From positions 1-64,000 of the forward strand of contig QWJF01000004.1 in the NCBI GenBank assembly GCA_009391835.1: a stretch of 64,000 bases of DNA, given 5' to 3'. Source of the stretch: Chloroflexota bacterium (GTDB lineage: Bacteria > Chloroflexota > Anaerolineae > Anaerolineales > UBA11579). A program made the position numbers and the translations under genes. A model generated the notes under the pieces. It saw only the letters and a list, made by a program, of their open reading frames with translations. It made no database searches and was not told the DNA's origin. Below are positions 47,437 through 57,092 of this stretch, piece after piece; within the stretch, counting starts at the first letter, position 1; each line of letters starts with the position of its first letter.

Positions 47437-50036
47437 GCACACATCTAAAAGAAATCGCTGCTGGGAAATCCCTCGACCGCTCCGAAATTCTCACCTTGCT
47501 GCAAGTCGCATTGCAGGCGGGCGAGGAGCGCTTTGTGCGCGAGCTGGCCGAAGATTGGCTGGATGCCTACCCCTACGATCTCCCCGTCGAGCTGCTGCGC
47601 GCCCACGCCCTGATCCAACAAACCAAGTCCCAGAAAGCCTTGGGCCTGCTGCTGCGCATCACCAAACTGGACCCCGAGTTCTACGAAGCTCAGGACCTAC
47701 TGGCCCGCCTCGCCCGCCGCGTGCAGCCCCAAATTGCTGAAAGTGCCCGCGCGGCTGCAGTGGTAGTAAGCCGACCCCAGGCAGTACCCAACGATATTGA
47801 GGAATGGGGCCGCGCACTGATACAGGGACAGCTGGCCCTCAAAAAGGACGATCTCAATGAGGCTGAAACACACATCCAGACCGCACTGCTCGCAAAACCG
47901 CCCTCTCCCCTGCCCGGTCTCATGCATGTTCAGTTGGCTCGCCTGCAGGATATGAGCTGGCTGGCTGTTCGCAAACTGATTGAACTCTATCGCCAGCAAT
48001 GGCCGCATGCCCTGCAATTTCAATTGATGCTAGCCGAGCAACTTATCGAAAGCGGTCAGGAAGATGAAGCTGTAGACATTTTGCACCAATGTGTGGCCGA
48101 AGATGTTACCGGCCAGGTGGCGCGCCGCTTGTGGGGCGAGGAGCATCGCTTCAGCGCGCTGTGGCCCCGCAGCCTACACCGCGCCGTGCGCATTGCTATC
48201 CCGGCAAAGGTGGCCGCCGGCATGGGTTGGAACCATCTATCCGAGGGCCTGGTGATCGCCGCGGCCAGTATGAACAATGGTAAATCGGCGCCGGATGTTG
48301 ACAACGAGACGCAAGTTTCGCCCGACTCTCTTGAAGACGGGCAACCGGAAGCCAGCGCGCATGCCTACGAATCCAGCCCGCTGGGCAATGCGCCTGAAAC
48401 CCCATTGGATATTGACGAACTCACCACCCAAAACGAAGAGGATTTGCAATTGCGCGCTGATGGACGCAATCCCAGCTACGTGATCCTGAGCACTAGGGTC
48501 GGCCTCGAAAAACAGTATGGCTTTGAAGGCGCGCGTGCTATCGAAACCGCAATGATGGCTGTTGTCGCCACCACGGCGGCAAATCCCAGTTGGAGCGCCT
48601 GTATGGTCTACGCCGACGACAAGAACTCGCTCTCGCCGTACGGCCTGGAATCCGTCGCCGCCAATGATCCCTGGGCCATTAAATTGTTGCTCGCCGACTT
48701 GGACGAGGCCCTACGCGCTAAAGGTGAAATGATCGGCGCGGTGCTCATCGTGGGCGGACCCAAAGTGGTGCCCTTCCACCGCCTGCCCAACCCGGTCGAT
48801 GATGAAGACAAGGACGTCGCTTCAGACAATCCCTATGGCAGCATTGACGAAAATTATTTCGTACCCTCCTGGCCGCTGGGCCGGCTGCCCGGCACTACCA
48901 CCGATCACTCCTCGCTGGTCAAAGCCCTGAACCGTATCGCAGCCAGCCGCGCAAATGCGCCGCTCACCAGCCAGGCGATTGGTTTGCTGGCTCGACTGTT
49001 GAGCCTGTTCAACCTATGGAAACCAAAACGCAAGACATTTGGCTATTCCGCTGAAATTTGGCAGCGTGCCTCCCACTCCGTGTATCGTCCGATTGGTGAG
49101 CCGCGCAAGTTGAGCATCTCCCCACCCACCGAAACCGGCCGTCTGCCCAAAGCCGCCAGCACACCGCTGCAACTCGCCTATTTCAACCTGCACGGAATTG
49201 AGGATGGCCCGGATTGGTATGGTCAGCGCGACCCACTTGAGAGCCCCGCGGGACCGGACTATCCGGTGGCGCTCACACCCAAGGACGTCATCAACAGTGG
49301 TCGCGCCCCTCAAATCGTGTTCTCTGAGGCCTGCTTTGGCGCCAACATCGCCGGAAAAACCGCGGAAACCGCGCTGGCCCTCAAATTCCTCGAATCGGGC
49401 AGCAAGGCCGTCGTCGGTTCCACCTGCACCTCCTACGGTTCCGTCAAGACCCCGCTCATCGCTGCCGATTTGCTTGGCCAAACTTTTTGGAAGCTGCTCA
49501 ACGAAGGCCACCCGGTGGGCGAAGCCCTGCGCCGTGCCAAAATTGCGCTCGCTCGCTCCATGCACCGCCGCCAGGGCTACCTGGATGGCGAAGACCAGAA
49601 GACGCTCATCTCATTCCTGCTCTACGGCGATCCGCTTGCGGTTGCCAGCGCCACCGGTTCCGTGCCCAAGGGCATTATGCGCCCCGCGCTCGACTCAGAG
49701 GAAATGCTGGCCGTCTGCGACAAAGCCGAAAAATCGATGAGTGCCCCGCAGGATATTCCCGCCCAAACGCTGGCCACAGTGAAATCCATCGTGCAGGAAT
49801 ATCTGCCCGGCATGCTGGAGAGCAGCATGCAACTCAGCCACGAGCATCTCAACTGCCAGGGCCACAATTGCCCGTTGCCCCACGGCCGCGCCAAAGCGCT
49901 GCCCGGTCTAGCGCCCAATCGCCAACTCGTCACGCTCAGCAAAAACGTCAAATCTGGCAATCGCCAGCATCCCAGCTATGCGCGCATCACGATGGACGCC
50001 CACGGGAAAGTTGTCAAGCTGGCCGTTTCGCGCTAA
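47433..50036 (+). CDS. Clan-CD Cys-His protease-like protein (C25/CHAT-like) with N-terminal TPR-like region
   Basis: Predicted dyad His587 (YFNLHGIEDG, codon 49191-49193) and Cys634 (IVFSEACFGANI, codon 49332-49334). ATGA overlap with the TPR gene. Confidence 0.75.
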   Translation: MSTHLKEIAAGKSLDRSEILTLLQVALQAGEERFVRELAEDWLDAYPYDLPVELLRAHALIQQTKSQKALGLLLRITKLDPEFYEAQDLLARLARRVQPQIAESARAAAVVVSRPQAVPNDIEEWGRALIQGQLALKKDDLNEAETHIQTALLAKPPSPLPGLMHVQLARLQDMSWLAVRKLIELYRQQWPHALQFQLMLAEQLIESGQEDEAVDILHQCVAEDVTGQVARRLWGEEHRFSALWPRSLHRAVRIAIPAKVAAGMGWNHLSEGLVIAAASMNNGKSAPDVDNETQVSPDSLEDGQPEASAHAYESSPLGNAPETPLDIDELTTQNEEDLQLRADGRNPSYVILSTRVGLEKQYGFEGARAIETAMMAVVATTAANPSWSACMVYADDKNSLSPYGLESVAANDPWAIKLLLADLDEALRAKGEMIGAVLIVGGPKVVPFHRLPNPVDDEDKDVASDNPYGSIDENYFVPSWPLGRLPGTTTDHSSLVKALNRIAASRANAPLTSQAIGLLARLLSLFNLWKPKRKTFGYSAEIWQRASHSVYRPIGEPRKLSISPPTETGRLPKAASTPLQLAYFNLHGIEDGPDWYGQRDPLESPAGPDYPVALTPKDVINSGRAPQIVFSEACFGANIAGKTAETALALKFLESGSKAVVGSTCTSYGSVKTPLIAADLLGQTFWKLLNEGHPVGEALRRAKIALARSMHRRQGYLDGEDQKTLISFLLYGDPLAVASATGSVPKGIMRPALDSEEMLAVCDKAEKSMSAPQDIPAQTLATVKSIVQEYLPGMLESSMQLSHEHLNCQGHNCPLPHGRAKALPGLAPNRQLVTLSKNVKSGNRQHPSYARITMDAHGKVVKLAVSR

Positions 50037-50051
50037 CCCAAACCCATTTAC

Positions 50052-50087
50052 AAAAAACCCTGCGTTGATTCTTTCGCAGGGTTTTTT
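50052..50087 (+). terminator. Intrinsic terminator of the TPR/protease operon
   Basis: AAAAAACCCTGCG-ttgattcttt-CGCAGGGTTTTTT. Confidence 0.85.
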
Positions 50088-50131
50088 GTTTTAACGCCAA
50101 GGATTTTCAATCATGCTAGAATCGCTTTCTT

Positions 50132-50584
50132 ATGAGCGTCAAAATAATTGCCCGCAACCGCAAGGCGCGTTTCGATTATTCGCTACTCGAACAATTCGAA
50201 GCGGGTATTGTGCTGCGCGGCAGCGAGATCAAATCCATTCGCGCCGGCCAGATCAGCATCAAGGAGGCCTACGTGCGCACCAATGGCGAACAGGCCTGGC
50301 TGGTCAGCGCCCATATCGCCCCTTACGACCCGGCCAGCGGGGAAAATCACGAGCCGCTACGCGAGCGCAAATTACTGCTACACCGCAAAGAAATCGATCA
50401 ATTGTGGGATGCCGTCCAACGCAAGGGCCTTACCATTGTTCCCACGCAGGTGTATCTGAAGGACGGCCGCGCCAAAGTTGAAATTGCGCTGGCGCGCGGT
50501 AAACACAAATATGACAAACGCCGCGACATCGCCAAGCGCGATGCCCAGCGCGATATGGATCGCGCCCTCCGCCAGCGTAGCTGA
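50132..50584 (+). CDS. smpB: SsrA-binding protein
   Basis: IARNRKARFDYSLLEQFEAGIVLRGSEIKSIRAGQISIKEAYV. Confidence 0.95.
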   Translation: MSVKIIARNRKARFDYSLLEQFEAGIVLRGSEIKSIRAGQISIKEAYVRTNGEQAWLVSAHIAPYDPASGENHEPLRERKLLLHRKEIDQLWDAVQRKGLTIVPTQVYLKDGRAKVEIALARGKHKYDKRRDIAKRDAQRDMDRALRQRS

Positions 50585-50597
50585 CCCCAGGATCGCC

Positions 50598-52145
50598 ATG
50601 CCCAAAACCTTGCACATTAACGGACAGAGCCTCACCATCCCAGACGTGGTTGCTGTGGCCCAACATGACGCCCCGGTGACCCTAGCAAAAGAGGCGCATC
50701 AGCGCGTGGTCGAATCCCACGCCTGGGTGCAGAGCATTGTAAGAAAAGGAAAACCCGTGTATGGCATTAACACGGGTTTTGGTATTTTTTCGGAGACTCA
50801 GATCTCCGACGATCAAACGCTCAACCTCAACCGTAACCTGATCATCAGCCATGCCCTTGGCACCGGGCCAGACCTGCCGCCCGAGGTGGTGCGCGCCGCC
50901 ATGCTGATCCGTGCGAATACGCTTGCCGCCGGCTATTCCGGGGCGCGCCCTGCCATCCTCGAGAACCTGATCGCCATGCTCAACGCCGGCCTCACGCCAG
51001 TCATCCCCAGCCAGGGTTCATTGGGCTCCTCTGGCGATCTCGCCCCCCTCGCCCACCTCGCCTTGGTGCTTTCTACCGATGAGGCTGAAACAGAAGAAGA
51101 ATCCGGTTGGGCGCTCTACGAGGGCCGGCGCCTGCGCGGCAAAGCCGCCATGCAGGCGGCGGGGATCCCGCGCATCATTCTCGGCCCCAAAGAGGCGCTC
51201 GCCATTACCAACGGCGCCACCTTCTCCGCGGCCCTGGCAGGCCTCAGCATTAATTTGGCCGAGCGCCTACTGAATTCCGCCGAAGTTGCCGTCTCCATGT
51301 CCTTGGAAGCCATGCTGGGCGCGTCGGCCGCCTTTGACGAGCGCCTGCACGAAGCCCGCCGTCAAGAGGGCCAGCAAGTGGTCGCCCAGCGCATTCGCGC
51401 CCTCACCGCCGGCAGCACCTTGTTGGACGCCGAGGGACGCGTCCAGGATGTCTATTCGCTGCGCTGCGCCCCGCAAGTGCAGGGCCCCGCCCGAGAGACC
51501 CTTGAATTTGTCAAAGATATCATCACCAAAGAGATCAACGCCGCCACGGACAACCCCTTGCTTTTCGGGCCGCAAGATAGCATTTCCGGCGGCAACTTCC
51601 ACGGCCAGCCGGTGGGCATGGCGATGGATTTCCTCAAGATTGCGCTAAGTGAAGTGGCCGCAATCTCGGAACGGCGCAGCTACCTGCTCGCGGATGGCAA
51701 AATGAACGCGGGGCTGCCCCCCATGCTGGTTGGCGATCCAGCTAGCGCGGGCGTCCACTCCGGAATGATGTTGGCCCAATACACTGCTGCGTCGCTCGTG
51801 CTTGAAAACCAAGGCCTGGCCAATCCAGATTCAGTGCGATCCCTGCCCACTTCGGCAGGCAAAGAAGATCACAACGCCAACGCCATGACTGCTGCCCGGC
51901 ACGCCTGGGAGCTGGCCCACAATTGCGCCCATGTGCTGGCCATCGAATTACACAGCGCCGCCAGAGCCCTCGATTTGCGCCTTCAGCGGCGCCCCGATGC
52001 CAACATGGGCGCAGGCACCCGGCTCGCCCACCAGCGCATCCGCGCCACCGCACCCTTCAAGTCGGAGGATTCACTTTGGGGACCGGAAATTGAGGCCGTG
52101 CGCGAATTACTGCTGAACGGCGAATTGGATTTCCCCGCCTTCTGA
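50598..52145 (+). CDS. hutH: Histidine ammonia-lyase
   Basis: YGINTGFG, GSLGSSGDLAPLAHLAL, GGNFHGQPVGMAMD, QEDHN-like KEDHNANAMTAAR. Confidence 0.9.
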   Translation: MPKTLHINGQSLTIPDVVAVAQHDAPVTLAKEAHQRVVESHAWVQSIVRKGKPVYGINTGFGIFSETQISDDQTLNLNRNLIISHALGTGPDLPPEVVRAAMLIRANTLAAGYSGARPAILENLIAMLNAGLTPVIPSQGSLGSSGDLAPLAHLALVLSTDEAETEEESGWALYEGRRLRGKAAMQAAGIPRIILGPKEALAITNGATFSAALAGLSINLAERLLNSAEVAVSMSLEAMLGASAAFDERLHEARRQEGQQVVAQRIRALTAGSTLLDAEGRVQDVYSLRCAPQVQGPARETLEFVKDIITKEINAATDNPLLFGPQDSISGGNFHGQPVGMAMDFLKIALSEVAAISERRSYLLADGKMNAGLPPMLVGDPASAGVHSGMMLAQYTAASLVLENQGLANPDSVRSLPTSAGKEDHNANAMTAARHAWELAHNCAHVLAIELHSAARALDLRLQRRPDANMGAGTRLAHQRIRATAPFKSEDSLWGPEIEAVRELLLNGELDFPAF

Positions 52146-52146
52146 T

Positions 52147-52174
52147 TTGACAAGTCCGATTATTTTGATAAAAT
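52147..52174 (+). promoter_or_regulatory. Sigma70-type promoter
   Basis: TTGACA (52147-52152), 16-nt spacer, TAAAAT (52169-52174). Confidence 0.65.
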
Positions 52175-52213
52175 TGATAAATAATCTACAAGCCCGCTGT
52201 ATTGGAGCGACCT

Positions 52214-52636
52214 ATGGCAATTGCCGATCTTGACATCAAAACACCAAGTACCATCCAGACGGATGAAATAACCGTTACGTCCTCCGCAGCAGACGCAGTC
52301 CGCGGCCTCCTGCAGGAACGCTCACTAACCGATCATGCGCTACGCGTGTTCGTAGCTGGCGGGGGTTGCTCCGGTTACCAATACGGGATGGCCCTTGAAG
52401 GCGACCCTCGGGAATCCGATTTTGTCTTTGAGCAGCACGGCGTGCGCGTCGTTGTGGACGAAGTGTCCATGAACTATCTGCGCGGCGCCAATATCGACTT
52501 CGTCAATGAGGTGATGGGCAGCGGCTTCAAGATTGAAAATCCCAATGCCAGCTCTTCTTGCGGCTGCGGACACAGCTTCCGCACCGATGGGGAAGATGCC
52601 CCAGCGCACGAACATTCCGCTGGCTGCAACTGCTAA
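52214..52636 (+). CDS. Iron-sulfur cluster assembly/insertion protein (IscA/ErpA family)
   Basis: VFVAGGGCSGYQYGMALE...FKIENPNASSSCGCGHSF; His/Cys-rich C-terminal tail. Confidence 0.9.
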   Translation: MAIADLDIKTPSTIQTDEITVTSSAADAVRGLLQERSLTDHALRVFVAGGGCSGYQYGMALEGDPRESDFVFEQHGVRVVVDEVSMNYLRGANIDFVNEVMGSGFKIENPNASSSCGCGHSFRTDGEDAPAHEHSAGCNC

Positions 52637-52651
52637 GCATTCTCGTAAATC

Positions 52652-52681
52652 AAAAAGGACTGGCAATGGCAGTCCTTTTTT
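52652..52681 (+). terminator. Intrinsic terminator
   Basis: AAAAAGGACTG-gcaatgg-CAGTCCTTTTT. Confidence 0.8.
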
Positions 52682-52700
52682 GTTGTCTGCTCATTCTAAA

Positions 52701-53333
52701 TCAACGATCGCGCAAATAAGTAATCGCTGCCCCAAACAGCCCCAATAGGCCAATGGCCGTAATGTACATACCCACCGGGATACCGCCGATGCGCGCCGTC
52801 CCGCCATCTTCGAAGGTTTGGATCACCAGCGGCGCTGGCGCAGTAAAAGTGGGCATACGCGTGGCGGGCACTTCGAGCACGAACTGGGCCGCCAGCGTGG
52901 GGTCAATCGTTGGCGTTACCCGCGGCGTGGGCAAGGGCGGCGGCTCAACGATTTGCAAACTTGTCACCTGGAAAACCTGCACCAACGGAGCGTATACCCA
53001 AGCCAGCCCACCTTCCACGCCGCGATACACAATTTGGATCCATTGCCCGGCTTCTGAGCGGCCTTTGGCCGGCGCAAGTTCCCCGCTTACCAGCACACCC
53101 ACCGCCGGATAGTCGGTGCCCGGCCCGCTGCGCACATTGATTTGCTCTTGATCGGGGACCACAACAACATAAGGACCGATGGGTGTTCCGGTGACCGTAG
53201 CAATCGCAACGGTAGGCTGTTGCGCATTGGCCGCGCCAGAGGTGCTGCCCAGCGTCAGCAGTGCCACGCCCAGCAAAGCCATCATCACAAAAAAGAGGGG
53301 GCGCCCGAAAGCGCGCAAGTTTACGTCGTCCAT
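52701..53333 (-). CDS. SH3-like domain secreted/membrane protein
   Basis: N-terminal signal/TM; VVVPDQEQINVRSGPGTDYPAVGVLVSGELAPAKGRSEAGQWIQIVY; C-terminal TM segment. Confidence 0.7.
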   Translation of the reverse strand: MDDVNLRAFGRPLFFVMMALLGVALLTLGSTSGAANAQQPTVAIATVTGTPIGPYVVVVPDQEQINVRSGPGTDYPAVGVLVSGELAPAKGRSEAGQWIQIVYRGVEGGLAWVYAPLVQVFQVTSLQIVEPPPLPTPRVTPTIDPTLAAQFVLEVPATRMPTFTAPAPLVIQTFEDGGTARIGGIPVGMYITAIGLLGLFGAAITYLRDR

Positions 53334-53366
53334 AGAACCAAGAGATTATAATTTATCCGATTGCTA

Positions 53367-53954
53367 ATGAAAAAGAAGATCTATCATGGTCCCCTAAACT
53401 TGGACGAAGTTGCGCAAGCTTTGGCTGGCTTCTTCAACCGGGGCGCGCTCTCCGCACAATTAAGTCGGGCGAACAATCAGGCATTTGTGCAAATTGTTAC
53501 CCGCAACATCGGCCACTCTGGCGGGCGCACCTCGCTTGGCGTTGCCTTGCGCCAGGTGGAAGACCGCCTTGAAGTCGAGGTCGGTAAGCAGGCCGTCCTC
53601 GGCATCGCAGCCAGCCTGGGTGCCACAGCGCTGTTGGCGCTGCGCAATCCGCTCAACCTGCTTGGCCGGCTAGATGATGTGGCCCAGGATTTTGAAAATC
53701 TCGAACTCGACGATCAGGTTTGGGAGCTTGTCGATCGGTTAGCTGCCGATGCCGGCGCCAGCCACGAATTCACTGAGCGCCTCAAACGGCTCACTTGCGA
53801 TTATTGCCGGGTAGCCAATCCTGTTGGAGAGGGCCGCTGCCTGGCTTGCGGCGCGCCCCTGGGCGATGTACAGCCCTTCACTTGCTCCAACTGCGGTAAC
53901 GTTGTGCTGGGAAACGAAAAGCAATGTCCCAATTGTGGTTACAAACTCGATTAA
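53367..53954 (+). CDS. Zinc-ribbon protein
   Basis: CDYCRVANPVGEGRCLACG...CSNCGNVVLGNEKQCPNCGYKLD. Start uncertain (TTG 53361 possible). Confidence 0.65.
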   Translation: MKKKIYHGPLNLDEVAQALAGFFNRGALSAQLSRANNQAFVQIVTRNIGHSGGRTSLGVALRQVEDRLEVEVGKQAVLGIAASLGATALLALRNPLNLLGRLDDVAQDFENLELDDQVWELVDRLAADAGASHEFTERLKRLTCDYCRVANPVGEGRCLACGAPLGDVQPFTCSNCGNVVLGNEKQCPNCGYKLD

Positions 53955-53981
53955 ACGACTCACCAACAGGGAAAAGAATTG

Positions 53982-54608
53982 ATGACGTTTGCATCAACAA
54001 CCCGTCGCACTTCATGGCTATGCGCAGTTATCATAACGGCCTTGAGCGCCTGCGCACCTCAAGCCCAGCCAGCCCCAACCGACGCTCAGAAAGCTACCCA
54101 AGCCCCACAACCCACTGCCACCGATCCACAACCGACTAGCACGCCGCAACCTTTCAAACTGGAGAGCGCCGCGTTTGAAGATGGCCAAGTCATTCCAGCA
54201 CGCTTTGCCTGCACCGGCGAAAACTTGTCCCCCGCGCTACGCTGGGGGGATGTGCCCGCCGGCACTCAAAGTTTGACCCTGATCTTCGACGATGTAGATG
54301 CGCTGGGCGGCTCCTGGGTGCATTGGGTGTTGTTCAATCTCCCACCGGACACGCTATCCCTCCTCGAAGGATTGGAAACTGCCGCCAGCTACTCGGATGG
54401 TAGCCTCAGCGGGGCCAATAGTTGGGGGCGCATGGGCTATGGCGGCCCCTGTCCGCCCGAGGGCAGCACACACCGCTACGTCTTCACACTCTATGCCCTC
54501 GATACGATCCTCAGCCTTGATTCAGACGCCACCAACAGCCAGCTCCTGGCTGCAATGGACGGGCATATCCTGGCCGAAAGCGAATTATCTGGTTCCTTTA
54601 GCCGCTAG
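53982..54608 (+). CDS. YbhB/YbcL (PEBP/Raf-kinase-inhibitor-like) lipoprotein
   Basis: LSAC lipobox; FACTGENLSPALRWGDVPAGTQSLTLIFDDVDA...WVHWVLFNLPP. Confidence 0.88.
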   Translation: MTFASTTRRTSWLCAVIITALSACAPQAQPAPTDAQKATQAPQPTATDPQPTSTPQPFKLESAAFEDGQVIPARFACTGENLSPALRWGDVPAGTQSLTLIFDDVDALGGSWVHWVLFNLPPDTLSLLEGLETAASYSDGSLSGANSWGRMGYGGPCPPEGSTHRYVFTLYALDTILSLDSDATNSQLLAAMDGHILAESELSGSFSR

Positions 54609-54618
54609 CCCTTGAATC

Positions 54619-54646
54619 AAAAAGAGGCGAGCGTTGCTCGCCTCTC
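54619..54646 (-). terminator. Intrinsic terminator of zwf
   Basis: Minus-strand GAGGCGAGC-aac-GCTCGCCTC-TTTTT. Confidence 0.75.
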
Positions 54647-54649
54647 CCA

Positions 54650-56158
54650 CTAATCGTCAAATGTGCGCCAGGCACCCCCATAGCGCTCGATAAATTCGTC
54701 CATTTTTGCTGGACCCCACGTCCCCGCTGCGTATTCAAGGGGTTCGGCTGCTGGGTGGGATTCCCAAGACTCCAGGATATCCGTAACGTAGCCCCAGGCC
54801 GCCAGCACTTCGTCGCTGCGGTTGAACAGGGTTGCGTCCCCGTTCATGCAGTCCATCAACAAACGCTCATAGGCCTCAGGGCTACCGCCGCCAAAGGTCT
54901 CGGCATAGGAAAAATCCATCTTCACTTGCTCAATGCGGTTCTCCGGCCCTGGGGCTTTGGCCCCGAAGGTCAGCGTGATGCCCTCATCAGGCTGCAATGT
55001 AAGTATCAGCCGGTTGGGCGCTTCCCCTGCCATATTCTGCCATCCAAAAAGCGAGAGCGGCACCTGGCGATACTGCACCGCGATCTCCGTCACACGCTCC
55101 GGCATGCTCTTGCCTGAGCGGATATAAAAGGGCACCCCTGCCCAGCGCCAATTATCAATCTGCACCCGCGCCGCTAAAAGAGTCTCCGTGCGCGAATCTG
55201 CGTCAACCCCTTCCAGCTCCTTATAACCAGGCCGCTTCTCGCCAGCGACCTTGCCCGCCATATATTGTCCACGCAGCGTATCCGACATCGCCTGATCACC
55301 CGTGAGCGGCCTGAGCGCCTTGAGCACCTTGACCTTCTCATCGCGCACTGCATTCGCGTTGAAGGCCGCTGGCGCTTCCATTGCGGTCAAAGTCAGCAAT
55401 TGCAGCAGATGGTTTTGGAACATATCCCGGATTACGCCGGCGCTTTCGTAATAACCCGCCCGGCTGCCTACGCCAACGGTTTCAGCCACCGTGATTTGCA
55501 CTGAATCAATGTAGCGCCGGTTCCAGAGTGGCTCGAAAATTCCGTTGGCAAATCGAAACACAAGGATATTCTGCACCGTCTCCTTGCCCAAGTAGTGATC
55601 AATACGATAAACCTGCTCTTCATCGAACACGCCATGCACCTGTTCGTCCAGGGCTTTGGCCGACTCCAGGTCTCGCCCATAGGGCTTTTCAACCACGATG
55701 CGCGTCCAGCCCTGCGCGCAACTGGCCAGCCCCGCCTCGCCGATGTGCCCGACTATGGTTCCATACGCTTCGGGTGGTGTTGCCAGGTAAAACAAGCGGT
55801 TGTCCGCGCCCAATTCCTCAAGCAAAGCATCCAGTTTTTGATAGCCCGCTAGATCATCAAACACCGAAGAGATAAAGTGCATGCTACCCAGGATTCGCTG
55901 CACCACGGCATCGTTCAGCGGCTGGCTGCGGGCATGCTCTTCCAGCGCCGCGTGCATCTCCGCGCGCATGGTGTCTGCATCCCACTCGCGGCGAGCAAAG
56001 CCAATGATGTGCAGTTGGTCCGGGAGGTGGTCAGCAAGCGCCAGTTGGTAGAGGGCCGGCACCAATTTGCGCCGGGTCAGATCCCCCGTGGAGCCAAAGA
56101 TCACCAGCGCAATGGGGATCTCGAGTTTTTGGTTGGGAGGAAAAGGTAGGCTAGTCAC
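54650..56158 (-). CDS. zwf: Glucose-6-phosphate 1-dehydrogenase
   Basis: IFGSTGDLTRRKLVPALYQL, VEKPYGRDLESAK, RIDHYLGKETVQN. Confidence 0.94.
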   Translation of the reverse strand: MTSLPFPPNQKLEIPIALVIFGSTGDLTRRKLVPALYQLALADHLPDQLHIIGFARREWDADTMRAEMHAALEEHARSQPLNDAVVQRILGSMHFISSVFDDLAGYQKLDALLEELGADNRLFYLATPPEAYGTIVGHIGEAGLASCAQGWTRIVVEKPYGRDLESAKALDEQVHGVFDEEQVYRIDHYLGKETVQNILVFRFANGIFEPLWNRRYIDSVQITVAETVGVGSRAGYYESAGVIRDMFQNHLLQLLTLTAMEAPAAFNANAVRDEKVKVLKALRPLTGDQAMSDTLRGQYMAGKVAGEKRPGYKELEGVDADSRTETLLAARVQIDNWRWAGVPFYIRSGKSMPERVTEIAVQYRQVPLSLFGWQNMAGEAPNRLILTLQPDEGITLTFGAKAPGPENRIEQVKMDFSYAETFGGGSPEAYERLLMDCMNGDATLFNRSDEVLAAWGYVTDILESWESHPAAEPLEYAAGTWGPAKMDEFIERYGGAWRTFDD

Positions 56159-56167
56159 GGAAAGACC

Positions 56168-57082
56168 CTAATCGCTTGCCTTCTTGACCGCGTGGCCCCC
56201 AAATTGGTTGCGCATCGCGGCCAGCAATTTGGCCGCATAGCTATCGTCCTGCCGGCTGGCAAAACGCTGCATGAGCGCAAGCGTAATAATCGGAGCCGGA
56301 ACTTCCTGGTTGATTGCCTCAAATACAGTCCAGCGCCCTTCCCCCGAATCGGCCACCCAACCCTCAATGTCGCTCAGAGATTGATCATCTTCCAGGGCGC
56401 GCGCTGTTAAATCCAGCAGCCACGAGCGCACCACTGAACCGTAGCGCCAGACCTCCGCCACCTGATGCAGATTCAGCGCAAAATCTTCGCGCGCTCGCAT
56501 GATCTCAAAGCCCTCGGCATAGGCCTCCATCAAACCGTATTCAATGCCGTTATGCACCATCTTCACGTAGTGGCCTGCGCCGCTAGGCCCCATGTGTCCC
56601 CAGCCTTGATCCGGGCCCGGCGCCAGCGTCTCAAAAATCGGGCGCATGTGCTCAACAATTCCCTTTTCACCGCCCACCATCATCGAATAACCGCCTTCAA
56701 GCCCCCACACGCCGCCACTGACTCCCGCATCCAGCATATGGATACCCTTCGCCTTGAGCAGGTCGGCTCGTCGCATCGAATCGTTAAAGTTCGAATTGCC
56801 GCCATCTACCACGATATCTGCTGGGGACAATAGCTCGGCCAGCTCGCTCACCAACTGTTCCACCGGATCCCCCGCCGGAATCATCAACCATACAATGCGC
56901 GGTGCTTTTAGCGCGCCAACCATGCCTTTCAGCGATGTTTCCGGCTGCAGGCCAATCTCTTCCGCCAACGCGAGCGCCACCTTTTTGTCGCGATTGAAGC
57001 CCACCACCTGGTGGCCACCAGCCATCAAGCGCCGAGACATATTGCCCCCCATTTTGCCCAAGCCAATCATTGCTAACTGCAT
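56168..57082 (-). CDS. gnd: 6-phosphogluconate dehydrogenase, short (~304 aa) type
   Basis: MIGLGKMGGNMSRRLMAGGH, DGGNSNFNDSMRRADLLKAKGIHMLDAGVSGGVWGLEGGYSMMVGG. Confidence 0.9.
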   Translation of the reverse strand: MQLAMIGLGKMGGNMSRRLMAGGHQVVGFNRDKKVALALAEEIGLQPETSLKGMVGALKAPRIVWLMIPAGDPVEQLVSELAELLSPADIVVDGGNSNFNDSMRRADLLKAKGIHMLDAGVSGGVWGLEGGYSMMVGGEKGIVEHMRPIFETLAPGPDQGWGHMGPSGAGHYVKMVHNGIEYGLMEAYAEGFEIMRAREDFALNLHQVAEVWRYGSVVRSWLLDLTARALEDDQSLSDIEGWVADSGEGRWTVFEAINQEVPAPIITLALMQRFASRQDDSYAAKLLAAMRNQFGGHAVKKASD

Positions 57083-57092
57083 ATTGTCTCCA

